Part shown: positions 1 to 12,500 of the stretch, one piece after another | Layout of the letters: each line of letters begins with the position of its first letter | Numbering within the stretch: the stretch's first letter is position 1 | Assembly (NCBI RefSeq): GCF_033807715.1 | Contig: NC_084610.1 | Span: 3,605,001 to 3,669,000, forward strand | Direction: 5' to 3' | Origin: Cololabis saira | Taxonomy: Eukaryota; Chordata; Actinopteri; Beloniformes; Belonidae | DNA length: 64,000 nt | Position numbers and translations under genes: made by a program | Notes under the pieces: generated by a model | What the model was told of the DNA's origin: nothing | The model's input: only the letters and a program-made list of their open reading frames with translations | Database searches by the model: none

Positions 1-282
1 TAACTCAAAATATTGATTTTATTCACTAAAAAATAAGAAATGTCCGCCATGTTTTTTTTTTTATTCAGTCCACAAATGACGACGAAAATCATTCTGGGAA
101 ATTTTTCTGGCCCTCGGTCAACTAGTGTGCATCCGAAAACCCTCGATCCGTAGGGCCAGATTCATAGCCACTACACTACTTTTCTTCACTACCCTTAGGT
201 GAAACCACTACCCTCAAGGGAACGCGCAAAATTTAGGGGTAGGGCTGAAAAGTAGGGGTAGTGGGAGTATTGGGACAGGGCT
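1..282. mobile_element. Right end of a DNA transposon cut by the window edge
   Basis: The sequence matches the right-hand 330 bp or so of the complete element at 6631-7523, including the run around 'aatgtccgccatg' and the terminal 'attgggac' motif. Only this end lies inside the window. It probably sits in an ALS2 intron. The family is not identified. Confidence 0.7.
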
Positions 283-1720
283 AATGTTCACTTTTGCTTT
301 CGCCTTTGGCTGGAAAGTAGATATTTGTGCCTCAAAAATTCCAAAATAAGTTGTAAAATGTAAATAAAGACATAATGTAATGACTTGCAAATCTCAAAAA
401 CATATTTTATTAACAATAGTAAAAGTAAGCACATGTCCTGTCTTAAGAACAAAAACCGTGCTAATTATCCGTTTGATAGAAGCAGCACTGCAGCGACGTT
501 CAGCTTTGTCCCATTTATACATAGATTCTTCAGATTCTCTGAATATCTCATCATCTGCGGTACATAAAATCATCAAAACATCCAGTTTTCAGAATTTTAT
601 GCTGAGAAACCTAATTAACTTAACTGATTCTTGTCTTGTTGCCCTTGTCGTGACGATTTGAGACATGTCCCTGCCATCAAACTCAAAATAAGCTCATACT
701 TTTTATTAAATATTAAAATGCCTCACTGTCACCAGTGCTTGTTTTTATCTTCTACCGGGAATAAAATATAGGCTCATGAGATTGGCAGATAATTGTGTTC
801 TGACCTTATCTGAGAATGTTCTTTTTTTTAGGGCTTTCGCAGCATTAAACATGTATATTTTTAAACCTGCTTTCACTGTTTAAGTGTCAAAGCTGCTGAT
901 TTTTAACAGAAAAAATAATCTATCTGAAAGTTATCATTTTTATTGAAACTGTGAGTTAAAACGGAACAAAAACATAAATAAGAACAAACGTTTTTTGGTC
1001 ACTTAGATGTCAGTCGGCTCATGTTTCCAATCGTTATCTTGTCAGCGGGCTTAAAGTTCAACACCTTAGACTCTGATTGGTTACAAACGCGTCCTCATCG
1101 ATCAACGAGCCAAACAGCTTCAGTTACCCATTTCTACCGTATCAGGCCTAAAAAACTCTTGTTTTAAGAAGAAAAAAATCCAAGAATCTGTATTAAAGGT
1201 CGTATTAGGGACCATATTATTTATTTCAAATGTACCAGCTATGGTTTTATTTTAGCCTGAATAGTGCATGAGGTAATGGTTTGACTAGTCATCACATATC
1301 CCTATCATTTTTTTTCAACAAGACTCTTAAAGGTAGGATAAGTAATCCCATGTGACTTCTCATACAGATAAATTATTAACACATTCAGTGAATATTTCAT
1401 CACTGTTTATTACTTTCTCATGAGTGCATTGTGAAGAAAAACAGATGGTCTTCATAGAGATCCCCTCCTCCATAAACTGGAAATGAACTAGAACGTGTTA
1501 ATCAGCATCTAGAGGGTTTGTGCACATGAACCCGGGGAGACGAGTTCATGATTAGATGAGTCTCTCAGGAAGTTCTGCAGGGAAGGGAGGACGGGACTGC
1601 ACCTCCATATTTGTAGATGTTTTTATTTCAATTCTATATATTCTATATGTTTTTGTTTGTTTGGATAAAGACAGAAATACACATATAACATATGTTTTTT
1701 TTTCTTTAACCAGATGTACC
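283..1720. other. Intronic DNA, no gene seen
   Basis: AT-rich sequence with no open frame longer than about 90 codons and no match to the missing N-terminal part of alsin on either strand. It is most simply read as part of the ALS2 intron before the exon at 3798. Confidence 0.6.
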
Positions 1721-2586
1721 GTATTTTCCGCACTATAAGGTGCACCTAAAAGCCTTCAATTTTTTCAAAAGCTGACCCTGCGTCTTATAATCCGGTGCAC
1801 CTTATATGTGGATCAATAAAAAAAAACAATAAAATATATTTATTCTAATATGTCAAGATCACAATAATCTTCCAATTTAGAACTAAAATATTAAAGAACT
1901 AACACAAATAAAAAAAACTTCAATTAAATACTTAGTTGTGTTTTTTTTTTTGTAAGTTATTTTCCCAAGCCACTTGGAGCCGCAGTATAAGGATGAAAGA
2001 GCCGCATGCGGCTCCGGAGCCGCGGGTTGAGACCCTTGGTCTGGTGCAGTTTCTCCCAACCTGGGTCCGGGCCCCCCCTGGGGGGGCGCCTGAGATTTCT
2101 GGGGGGGCGCAAAACTTTGTCTGCTTTGAGGATATGCAGTTATAAAAATTATATTTGCACATGTTAAATAAATAAAAAATAACACACATTTTTCAGAAAT
2201 TATTTTATGTCCTTGCAATTAATTTTCTGTGCGTATTGTATACATGGGTGACACAAAATGAAGGTGAGAAAGACAAAGTCATATGTATACAGGGTAAACC
2301 AAAGAGAAATGTATCACAAAAACATAATTAATATTCATTTTTTCAATTAAAGATTTGTAACGAATCACTTTACTCTTTTGGTGCTAGTACGTAAGGGTCG
2401 GGGGGCCCGGCTGGTCTTAGACACAAGTAGGGCGGAAACAAGGAAAAAAGGTTGAGACCCTTGGTCTGGATGCAGAACTAACCCCAGCCTCTACTGTAGC
2501 GCCTTAGAATGTGGTGCGCCTTATATATGGAAAATGTTTTAAAATACGTCATTCATTGAAGGTGCGCCTTATAATGTGGAAAATAC
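1721..2586. mobile_element. DNA transposon with subterminal 'GTGCRCCTTATA' repeats
   Basis: Inverted ends read GTATTTTCCGCACTATAAGG on the left and the near-complement CCTTATAATGTGGAAAATAC on the right. Short repeats around 'ggtgcgccttata' recur just inside both ends. The middle is occupied by a second element (2047-2463). No target duplication was found, so the superfamily stays open. Confidence 0.6.
2047..2463. mobile_element. hAT-type non-autonomous element
   Basis: The ends read CAGTTTCTCCCAACC and GGTTGAGACCCTTG. The flanking octamers gtctggtg (2039-2046) and gtctggat (2464-2471) agree at 7 of 8 bases, as expected for a hAT insertion. The 20 bases immediately left of the element repeat its own right end plus the target site (see findings). 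Confidence 0.65.
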
Positions 2587-3224
2587 TATTTCTACAGTAA
2601 AGATAAGATATTAGCTCCGAAAAACCACAACATATTTTCCCAGAAATATTAAGTAAAGTTTTCTCAGACTTTCTCAGCGCACACCAAAAGGAGTCCTTTA
2701 GAACAAGCATTTTAATGAGGAGATTTGATCAGTTCTGAGACTGTTCTGAATCCAACTGGGTGGTTCCACCTCTGACCCGTCAGTCAAGCTCCTGCGGCGG
2801 TGAAAGCAGGTTTGACGGCGGTAATCCTGTCCCGACACACAGGTGGATACCCGGCGTCTGGGTTCATTGATCAGTTGTAGGCGTCAACGTGTCCTCACCC
2901 GACCGGGCGACTCATCGACGCCGGAGAGCGCGGCAGGTTTAGCAGATCTAACAGAGCAGAATGACGGTTTTAGTTGTGATTAAGGAGGCGGCTGGGAGAG
3001 GTTCAACTAAATTGATTGAAATGTGGACTTTTCCCTCGTCTGCACAGACGGCCTGACCTGACTTGCTCTGGGTTTCATCATCACTTGCTATGACTGGCTG
3101 CTTTTAGGACTAAAGGATCAATTTTGACAGTTGAACTGGATGAGGATTTCTGTAAAAACTTCTGCATCTGTATTCCTTTGATCGGAGAAGTCTGCTGCAT
3201 GGGTCATTACAGACTGTATTCTTT
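2587..3224. other. Intronic DNA, no gene seen
   Basis: Moderately GC-rich around 2760-2960 but without a sustained open frame or a recognisable exon. Read as ALS2 intron. Confidence 0.5.
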
Positions 3225-3630
3225 GGAGCTAGAACAGTCTCATAATTCGCAAATGCACAACACCATTTCACAAATGCACAGGACAAAATTCACAAATGCA
3301 CACACCGTTTCACAAATGCACAGAACAATTCACATGTGCGTAGGACAAGATACACAAATGTATTTTTGATGCACACACAAATATAACTTGATTTACATAC
3401 GTTTTTTTGTCTGTGAGCTGCGCTCGATTTGCGAGTGACTTTTGAGACTCCCCTGACGTGACTCGATCCACAAATATTTTTTTTTAAACACGGAAGGATC
3501 TGCAACCAATCAGATGTCTTCCTTTGTTTCAGGTGTTTGCATTTGCGAATCGGTGTGTGCATTTGTGAATTGTTCTGTGCATTTGTGAAACGGTGTGTGC
3601 ATTTGCGAATTATGGGACTGTTCTAGCTCC
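3225..3630. mobile_element. MITE with repeat-built inverted arms
   Basis: The ends GGAGCTAGAACAGTC and GACTGTTCTAGCTCC are near-perfect complements. Each arm consists of several copies of a roughly 20-bp unit around 'ttcacaaatgcaca', in opposite orientation in the two arms. It lies in the ALS2 intron about 170 bp before the exon at 3798. No coding capacity. Confidence 0.75.
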
Positions 3631-3797
3631 ATAGTATTCATTTATCTGAGTGTGTGTCGTGTCTGCTGCCTTCAAGTGCTCTGGCTGATCGTATGTAAAC
3701 ATCAGTGCTGACTTTGTGCAGGAATGTAAGTGATTTAAATGAATTTAAATTCCTATTTAAAGTGAATTTATCTCGTAGTACATTTGTGGCTCCACAG

Positions 3798-5013
3798 TTT
3801 CGCCGCGGCTGCTGAGGAAAGCCGGTCGCCCCCGGATACGAGCCCTCCCCCTCACCCCGATGGGAGGGGGGGTCCCCGAGGACAAGGAGGTGTTCCCCAC
3901 CCTGCAGACAGAGGTGTGGAGCTGGGGACACGGCGAGCACGGCCAGCTGGGCCACGGAGACAACCTGGCCAGGTGAGACACGCCTGCATGGAGCTAGGTT
4001 AGGTCTTTCTGTGCTCAAACACTCCACCAGCTCTCTGTGCGCTCACGAAACAATCCCCGCCAGGAAAGGGCCAGATACGACATCCCTGCTTCCTCCTGTC
4101 AGATATTTAATTTTCGCCGAGTATCTTCCAGCCAATGATTGAGTTACTCGCTTTACCAGATCCGTTACTGATGTAGACTCATGTCAGATCCTGTTCATCA
4201 AGTCTTAATAAGTGTTATAAGAATAACTGGAAAAACCCTCCCGAGATGTCAACAGGTTTTCTCTGAAAAGTGGTTTAAAGGCCCAACATCACGCTATTAA
4301 AATCTAAAATCTTGTATGATGATGAATAAAAGAAGCAGTCTAAGTGGGAGGAAAAGGTTTCGGACTTGTTGCAGCACAGAAACACGGTTATGAAGCAGAG
4401 CGGAGCGTTTTTAGTGCTGCGGTAGCGTGAAAAACTTTCCATGCAAAGACTTTGAAATATTCCAGAGTATTTCTGGAGGATATGCTTGAATTAACAGGGT
4501 TGAAAGAGACATTTGTTGTCATTTATCTGGTCATAGACAGACATTTATGTTGTGACTTGACTTGATTTGACCCAAACAAACAAGAAAAAACTGAGGCTGA
4601 TTTAGCGGTAACAGATGAGTCTTGCTCCTTGGGCAGCATGTCAGCTGAATGAATGATTGTCCATAAACATCCTCTGTGATGCTCAAAAAGGGTATTTATT
4701 TGTACACATGAACTCCTTTCTATACAGCGAAGTACATGCACTTATAAAGCTATAACTTGCATGAAACCAGTAAAGCTGTGAGACCAAAAACTGCAACAAT
4801 GCGAAGCCAAAGTGAAGACTTTGAAGGTCAAAAACCTGCCCGTGATTAGCCTCACTTTTCTGAAACTCCATACACCACCTACTGTACAAAAATGGCACTA
4901 CAACAATTAACGTACCCACACAAGTTATTAAATGGGGAACACAACACAATACAAAATTTGTTTTTATCATTAATTTTAATTAATTATTCCATTATTAGTT
5001 TAATATTAATGTT

Positions 5014-5056
<43 letters not shown>

Positions 5057-6596
5057 ATTGTATTTTAGAACCCTGTGGTTTCATAATTGTGAGGGCTATT
5101 TTGACTGAGATCAGTCCGATGTTTTCACTTATTTTAGAATGATTTGTCCTGCAAAAGAGGAATTTCCGTCCGTCCATGTGCGGGAGGTATTTTCCACGGT
5201 GACGTGTGTTTCTGTTTGCAGGCTGCAGCCGCTCTGCATCAAGAGCCTGAACAACAAGGAGGTGATCCGGGTGGTGGCCGGCGCCCACCATTCCCTGGCC
5301 CTGACGGCACAGTCTCAGGTCAGCCCGCCTCTTCTGGTCAGGAACACTTTATAGATACCACTTAATCGCTTGGTAGCGTTTATAAACACACAACAGATTA
5401 TCAGCAGTTCGTGTCCACATATCAACAACAGCAGTGGTTTCTTTATGACAATTTTTAAATGCACTAAAAGGCTTTTGGGAGACAGTGATCATCACCTGAA
5501 CAATTCTTCATTCTTCAGTTTCAAACCTGCAGCAACCAGGAAGCTCGTTGTTTCACTTTCACGTTTACCTGCTTAAAGGATCTCGAACATTTTTGCTGCT
5601 TTGCTAAGTTTATCACATGTTGGGGGATACTCAAAATCTCATGTAGAGGAAACAGATATTTCTAAAACGAATATCTACTAAAGGCCAAATACAGGACTGT
5701 TATTAAAATTAGAAAAGTTCTTTATTTTCTGTAATGCAATTAAAAAAACAAAAATGTCATACATTCTGGATTCATTACAAATCAACTGAAATATTGCAAG
5801 CCTTTTATTATTTTAATATTGCTGATTACGGTTTACAGTTTAAGATTCCCAGAATATTCTAATTTTTTGAGATAGGATATTTGAGTTTTCTTAAGCTGTA
5901 AGCCATGATCAGCAATATTAAAATAATAAAAGGCTTGCAATATTTCAGTTGATTTGTAATGAATCCAGAATGTATGACATTTTTGTTTTTGTAATTGCAT
6001 TACAGAAAATCACAATATTCAAATTTTCTTAAATGCTGACAGACCTCAAAGGGCTGTTTCCCCCGGCTGATTGACAGGAAGTAATCGGATCAAAAGATTA
6101 TGAAACTGATGCCGAGGTTGTAAAAAGGGAAACATGTTTGCCAAGTTTTTAGTATCAGTGAGCTGATGACGAGTGAAGAAACCTCCACAACGATCATAAG
6201 ATGTTCTTCTGTGTGCAACGTCCAGGTGTTCTCGTGGGGCAGAAACAGCTCCGGTCAGCTGGGACACATGGAGACTCCCAGCACGGTCCCCCGCCTCGCC
6301 AAGGTCAGAAAACCCACCCCCACCTCTCTCACACACACACAGACAACCTGGACGTTCATAGTCTGACCTGCTCCTGCCTCCTCGTGCAGCTGTCGGAGGG
6401 GATCCGGGTCTGGGACGCCAGTGCCGGGGAGAGACACACCGTCCTGCTGGCAGACGGAGACTGCATCCAGCCCATCCTCTACTACAGCGGGGAGCAGGTG
6501 AAGGGGGGGGAGCCTGGCCGGCGGGATGGAGGAGAGACGGAGGAGCAGCAGACGGGAGGCACCCAGCAGCCGGTCCTGCTGCCTTTCTGCATGAAC
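3798..6596 (+). CDS. als2: ALS2 exons for the C-terminal RCC1 repeats
   Basis: Four exons encode the second half of the RCC1-like propeller. The first begins with a phase-1 junction and reads SPRLLRKAG, then [18 protein letters not shown]. The second reads [20 protein letters not shown] followed by [12 protein letters not shown]. The third reads [17 protein letters not shown]. The W-x-W-G and G-Q-L-G-H signatures are typical of RCC1 blades. The fourth (6390-6596) holds the SLFLVD-like blade edge as HTVLLADGD and a Gly/Glu/Gln-rich loop that is longer than in the human protein. Confidence 0.93.
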
Positions 6597-9500
6597 GTAA
6601 GGGCGGAGTACCTCAAAGTTGATCCCTTTAAGGGCCAATCCCAATACACCCCCTACTTTCTACCACTTCACCCTAAAAATGAAGCCACAGGCGTAGGGCC
6701 CTTGTAATGTTCCCTAGGGATTGGGACACCACTTGCTACGTCACTGCGTGGTTTACGTTCAGGTACGTAAGCAACTGCGTAGTTACGTTTGCACATACGT
6801 CACACCATATCAGGAAGCCCAGAGATAAAAGTTTTAATTTCAGCTGTAGCGCTGTTAATATGCCACTTTATTAAGTTTTAATATTTTTTCAGGCGTTAAA
6901 GTAACCGTTAAGATCCCCAACCTGGGCTCAGTTTATCCAAATAACGCCTGTTAAGGAATTTGCTCCGATGTTTTCAGGGGATGAGAAGAGCCGCCGGCTC
7001 TGGAGCTGATTTATGGTTCCGTGTTAAATCGAGCCTACAGCGTAGGCTCTGCGTTGGTGTAACGCAGAACCCTAAATCAGCCTTTATTCTGGCTGAAAGA
7101 TCTGAAAAGACTTTGCAACAACGACCAAGCGAGTGATTATGTACACTCACTGAGTGAATATTATGAAAGTAAAATATATATTTCTCGCTAGAAATGTAAT
7201 CAAAACGCATTTTTATGCAGAAACTAACTCAAAATATGGATTTTTATTCACTAAAATGAGAAATGTCCGCCATGTTTTTTTGTTTGATTCAGTCTGCAAA
7301 TGATGACATAAAGCATTCTGGGAAATTTTCTTTGGCCCTCGGTCGCGAAGTCAGAATCTGAAAACCCTCGCTCTGTAGAGCTAGATTCATACACACTACC
7401 CCTCGATATGTCCACTAGTCCTACATGCAAAGAGGAATTGGGACACCACTACCCTCACGGGAACGCGCAAAATTTAGGGGTAGGACTGAAAAGTAGGACT
7501 AGGGGGGGATTGGGACTGGCCCTTAGTCTCTCACTGGATGAAATTCATGCTCTTTCTCAAACATCTCTGTGATATTAGAGATGTTTGATTGTTAATGCAC
7601 CATACACAGTATGCCATCTATTCACCAAGATACTGAGGCCCCGGAGCTGACCAATCAGAGCAGACAGTGCTTTTTATATGTGCATCAGCCTCCGTAGTTA
7701 AATTTTTTTACAAGTCACATGGCCCATCAGTAAAGCATAAGCCTGCGTCTGATGTCTAATAATACTAAAATGTTCAATGAGCTTTAAGGCTCTCATGTTT
7801 TTAAGCTGCAGCTTTGTTAAACGCATCAATGGAGGTGGACAGGAGAGATGACAGTTTTGTCTGACCTAGCAACGGGGGCGGCTTGACAAAGGGTCAATTA
7901 CTTACCCTACCTTTAAAATCCATTCCCTAAACTCTGTTTCAGGAGGAATGCAGGTTCTAATCTTTTGGTCCAGTGGTTTTCTACAGATGTCTAGAAAAGA
8001 ATGAATTTGTGCCTGTTTTTCAGCTGGGTTACGTTAGCAGTGTGTTCGCTGGCGGCCAGAGGTGCATGGCGCAGTCAGATAGGAATGTAATGGGCTTCAT
8101 CGCTAGCTTCCACGAGCTGGCGTCAGCAGAGAGGAAGTTCTACTGCAAGCTGTGCGACGTCAAGTCTCAGATCGTGCGCCCCCTTCTGGAGCTGGGTGAG
8201 CACAGACGTCCAACCCTGCTTCTCCAATCAGCTGTTCCTCCGTCTGACCTTCGTCTGTTCGGCTCCTTCTCCCAGAGTCTCTGAGCTCGGCGCTCGGCCC
8301 GGCGTCCTTCGCGCTCCTGCAGACGTTGGCAGGTCAGTTCAGTCTTCTGTGTCACGTGACCGGCCAGCACGCCGCCAGCCTCACCGCCAATCTGCGCCGT
8401 GGCCGCGACGTCCAGAGTCTGCTCATCCTGGACCACGCCAGCATCTTCCTCGACTCCTACAATGAGTATGTGCTCAGAACTCAACCACCACTGTAAACAT
8501 ACTGACCAAGGGCCTCATTTATAAAGCTTGCGTGCGCACAAAACAGGGCTTGAAAGATGCGCACGCCACCTTCTATGCAAAGGTTGGGATTTAAAAAAAA
8601 AAAAAAAACTAACGGAAAAATGTGTGTATCTTTACGCCAACCCTGACCCTAGCGCACGAACATTTTGAAGATATGGGGAACTGGCGACGCAGGTGGTGAA
8701 ATGAAGCCAGATTCATGTCATACTTTTAATGTCATCACATATCAGACTTATAGATCCATGTACACCCAAGCCGGTGTTCTGCCGAGCTGTCCTACCTCGG
8801 CAGAAAATACTACCGTACCATCCCCGTTTCTTTTATCTCAGTTTCTTTTTTTTTCAAAGGCTTTTTCATGCAATAGATGATTTAACAGCAGGAAGTCAGA
8901 ATGTGCTTCACATAGATCTATGTGCACGATGCTTCGGCGGAAGAATAAAACCCGTCAAATCACGCTTCCACGTAGTTTGGCAGGTAGGATGATTTGACAG
9001 ATGAAAATACCCTGTCAGATCACGCTTCCACATAGATAAATATTGATTTATAATAAGTTTATGTGGAAGCGTGATTTGACTGGTTTTTTTTCTTCCGTCG
9101 AAGCGTAGTACACATCTATGTAAAGCACATTCTGACTTCCTGCTGTTAAATCGTCTATTTGCATGAAAAAGCCTTTGGAAAAAAAAGAAACTGAGATAAA
9201 AGAAACGGGGATCGTACGGTAGTATTTTCTGCCAAGGTAGGACACCTCGGCAGAACACCGGCTCGACACGTCTCATTCATCCTGACGTGCAGCAGAAACA
9301 GGCTGCAGGAAGCCGCTCTGCATGCTCAGCAGGCTCATTTATATGCAAATACAGTCATCATGTAGTTTGCATTGACCATTTAGGGTAGAAAGTGGGCGTG
9401 TAGAGGACGGGATATGAGGCAAATTCACGTGTGCAACCTTCCAGCTGGACTGTGATTTATAAAGTGAACATTGCGTGCAAGTGTGCGTGCACACTGTTTT

Positions 9501-12500
9501 ATAAATCCAGATTTTTTTTTGCGCATGCCATTTTCGGCTTTTGGGTGCACATGCACTTTTAGTATGATTCGTACACACTCTTTTATAAATGAGGCCCCTG
9601 ATGTTTAATAACTCATCACCTTCTTGTCCCTGATCAAGTTACTGCAGCGCTGTGGGAAACTTCCAGGTGATGGGCGGCTTCCACGCTCTCACTAAACCAT
9701 CTCTGTGAGTTAACTCAAGAACTCATGGTAATAACCATGCAGATGAAAAGGGACTGATGCATAAATAACTGGTGATGCTTCTTACAGAGACCTCTTTGGG
9801 AAAAGTCCTGAGTTGCTGCAGAGGCTGTCGGAGTGCAGCGAGGAGAACGCTGCCGCAGCCGAGCTCCTGGTAGCGCTCTTTTACCTTCCGCTCGGCCACC
9901 TTCACGAATACGGCCGGCTGCTGCTCAAACTGGCCACCTGCTTCGAGGTGGTGAGTGGAACTTTACTCATTTCTGATCTGAGAAGTAACGCCAGGAGTTC
10001 AGATGCAGCGGCTGACTGGATATCAATTGGGGGGGGGGGGGGAACTAATCCGTGTCGGCTTCAAATTTATTCCATTCAGTAACAGCATCATGACGACCGA
10101 GTCACCAGGTAGCGGTAGCGTATCCATCAGCATATCTATCCGTTAAGACTAGTTAATCCACAGTATCTATACCAGGGGTCGGCAACCCAAAATGTTGAAA
10201 GAGCCATATTGGACCAAAAACACAAAAAACAAATATGTCTGGAGCCGCAAAAAATGAAAAGTCTATGCCTTGGAATGAAGACTGCGTGCATGCTGCATAT
10301 ATCTATATTAGTTATAACTGAAGGAAGATTTTTTTTTTTTCATTATGCACTTCGAGAAAAAAGTCGAAATGTTGAGAAAAAAATCGAAATGTTGAAAAAA
10401 AGGCGAAATGTCGAGAAAAAAGTCAAAATTTCGAGAAAAAATTCGAAATGTCGAGATTAAAAAGGCAAGGAAAAAGGAAGAAAAAAAGAAAAAAAGGGAA
10501 AAAAAGAAACAAAAAATTAGAAAAAAAGGAAAAAAAAAAGGTGAAACATTTTTGAAAAAGCTCCAGGAGCCACAAGGGCGGTGCTAAAGAGCCGCGGGTT
10601 GCCGACCCCTGATCTATACAAATGGAGCAAGAGTTTAGGAGTCATTCGGATTTGTTGCGAATGTAATTTGGACTTCCAGATTGTGTTCATAACTTTTATG
10701 CCTCCCCGAGAGATGAGATGAGAATTCCGTCACCTGGGAGGGACTCGGGTCAGGAGCAGCCAGCATAGGTGGAGTGGGAATCTGGTAGAATTGTAGGTCT
10801 CAAGACCACTTTTTTGTGGTCTTGGTCTTCTTTCGGTCTCGCCATGTCTCAGATAATTGAGATGCCGTCTCATACCAAGTTGACAGAATCTGGTGATCAG
10901 CAGTTCTTCCTCTTGTAAATGTACGGTTTTATAAACTATTTGTATTTTGCATTTGATTTAATGTTTTGGTGCATCTGCATGTGTGTCTGTATTTAATTAC
11001 AGTTTTGTGTTTATAACGGCCTTGTTTGAATAAATATATGAATAATATTTGCATATCGTTGTGAGTGATTAAGCATCAGGTCCATTTCAGTGATGCTGAT
11101 ATTCGGTGTAATTTGGCTACTATAATGGTAAATAATGCAATTTCAAGTTGATAATTATGTGTCTCTTTAATATTTAAAATTCACGTTTCGTCTACAAATT
11201 AAGTCCAATTTAAATCAGTAACATTTATATTCATTCTTTTCTGAGGTGGAGGGGGGTGTTGGAGCTGGTTATTCTGCTAGAGGACTTTGGGACTAGTTAG
11301 TAGTCGTGTCAATCCTTAAAAGCTCTGGGCCCTCATTTATCAACCGTGCGTACGCACAGATCTGTGCGTAAAGCGTGCGTACGAGCATTCCCACGCAAAG
11401 TATGGTATTTATCAACATGTATCTGTGCGCAGAAACACGTGTAAATATCCGCACAGCTCCGACCATGCGTACGCACAAAACCTAGTGGTAGAACAGTAAA
11501 ACTACAAATAGAACCCATTAAAAGAGTCTCAAACTTTACATGTGAGGTTTGAGATCGCTGAACTGTGACTGAACGGGGAACATGTGCACATGTTCCCCGT
11601 TTCCTCCAATTAATAAAAATTATCCATAAGACATCAGACATTTTGAATAATTGGTGTGACAAGCTATAAAAGACAGCTTTGGCAGGACGACCTGAAAAGA
11701 AAATACAAGTACCACCATGGCTTATCTTGCAGTGTTGGAGGATTTAGAGACCTTGCGCTCCGCAAAAACACGCTCCGCAGAGAGCGCGTTTTCAAAGAGC
11801 GCGCTTATCTGTTGATCTGTGAGAGCACGGAGCGGCTGCTCAGCAGGTAGCGCTTCCCCAAAAACATTCTGATGGATTTATGCCGTGATTTACAACCTAT
11901 AATGGAGCGAGAGACAAAACGCAAGCCATCCCAGTCACATCCAGCTCCGTCCACCCTGGATTTCTTGCCACCGGAACATTTTGACATATGCAGCATTTCG
12001 CAGCCGATACTAAGCAAAATCATGCCGGCAGTGTTGGATGCAATAATTTCTCTGGCCATAATTTACACCCAGTTTCCATACACACATCACCAAATCGAAA
12101 TTAAACGAGGATTTCATGCGATCGCCGGATTCCCAAACATAATTGGAGCTAGATTGCACCCACATTGCCATAAAAGCACCATCACATAATGATTTCAGTT
12201 ACGTGAACATGAAAGGATTTCATTCAATCAATGCACAAATAATCTGCGATGCAACTATGTCTCTGTTGCCCGTCGTTGCCCGGTGAAAAAAACGATATTG
12301 CCAAAAGCTTATATGAAACAATGTCTTTGTTTCTTAATTTTTATTAATACACTTCCCATAGCTTGTCAGTAAATGCATCTTTTTTTTTTTGCTCTCAACC
12401 CCCCCAAATGTTGAATATTTGTAGATAATTGATTATTTTGTTTCATTTGCCTTTTGTTGTAAACTCTACAGAATTTTGTTCAATAAAGTTTGTAAACCTC

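Noticed and set aside
3784..4002. 72-codon frame starting [12 protein letters not shown]
   Set aside because: It overlaps the ALS2 exon 3798-3972 in a different frame; the correct frame reads TEVWSWG and continues in phase into the next RCC1 exon.
8973..9276. 122-codon - strand frame and its near-duplicate on the + strand
   Set aside because: Both arise from the two arms of the inverted repeat in the transposon 8510-9597.
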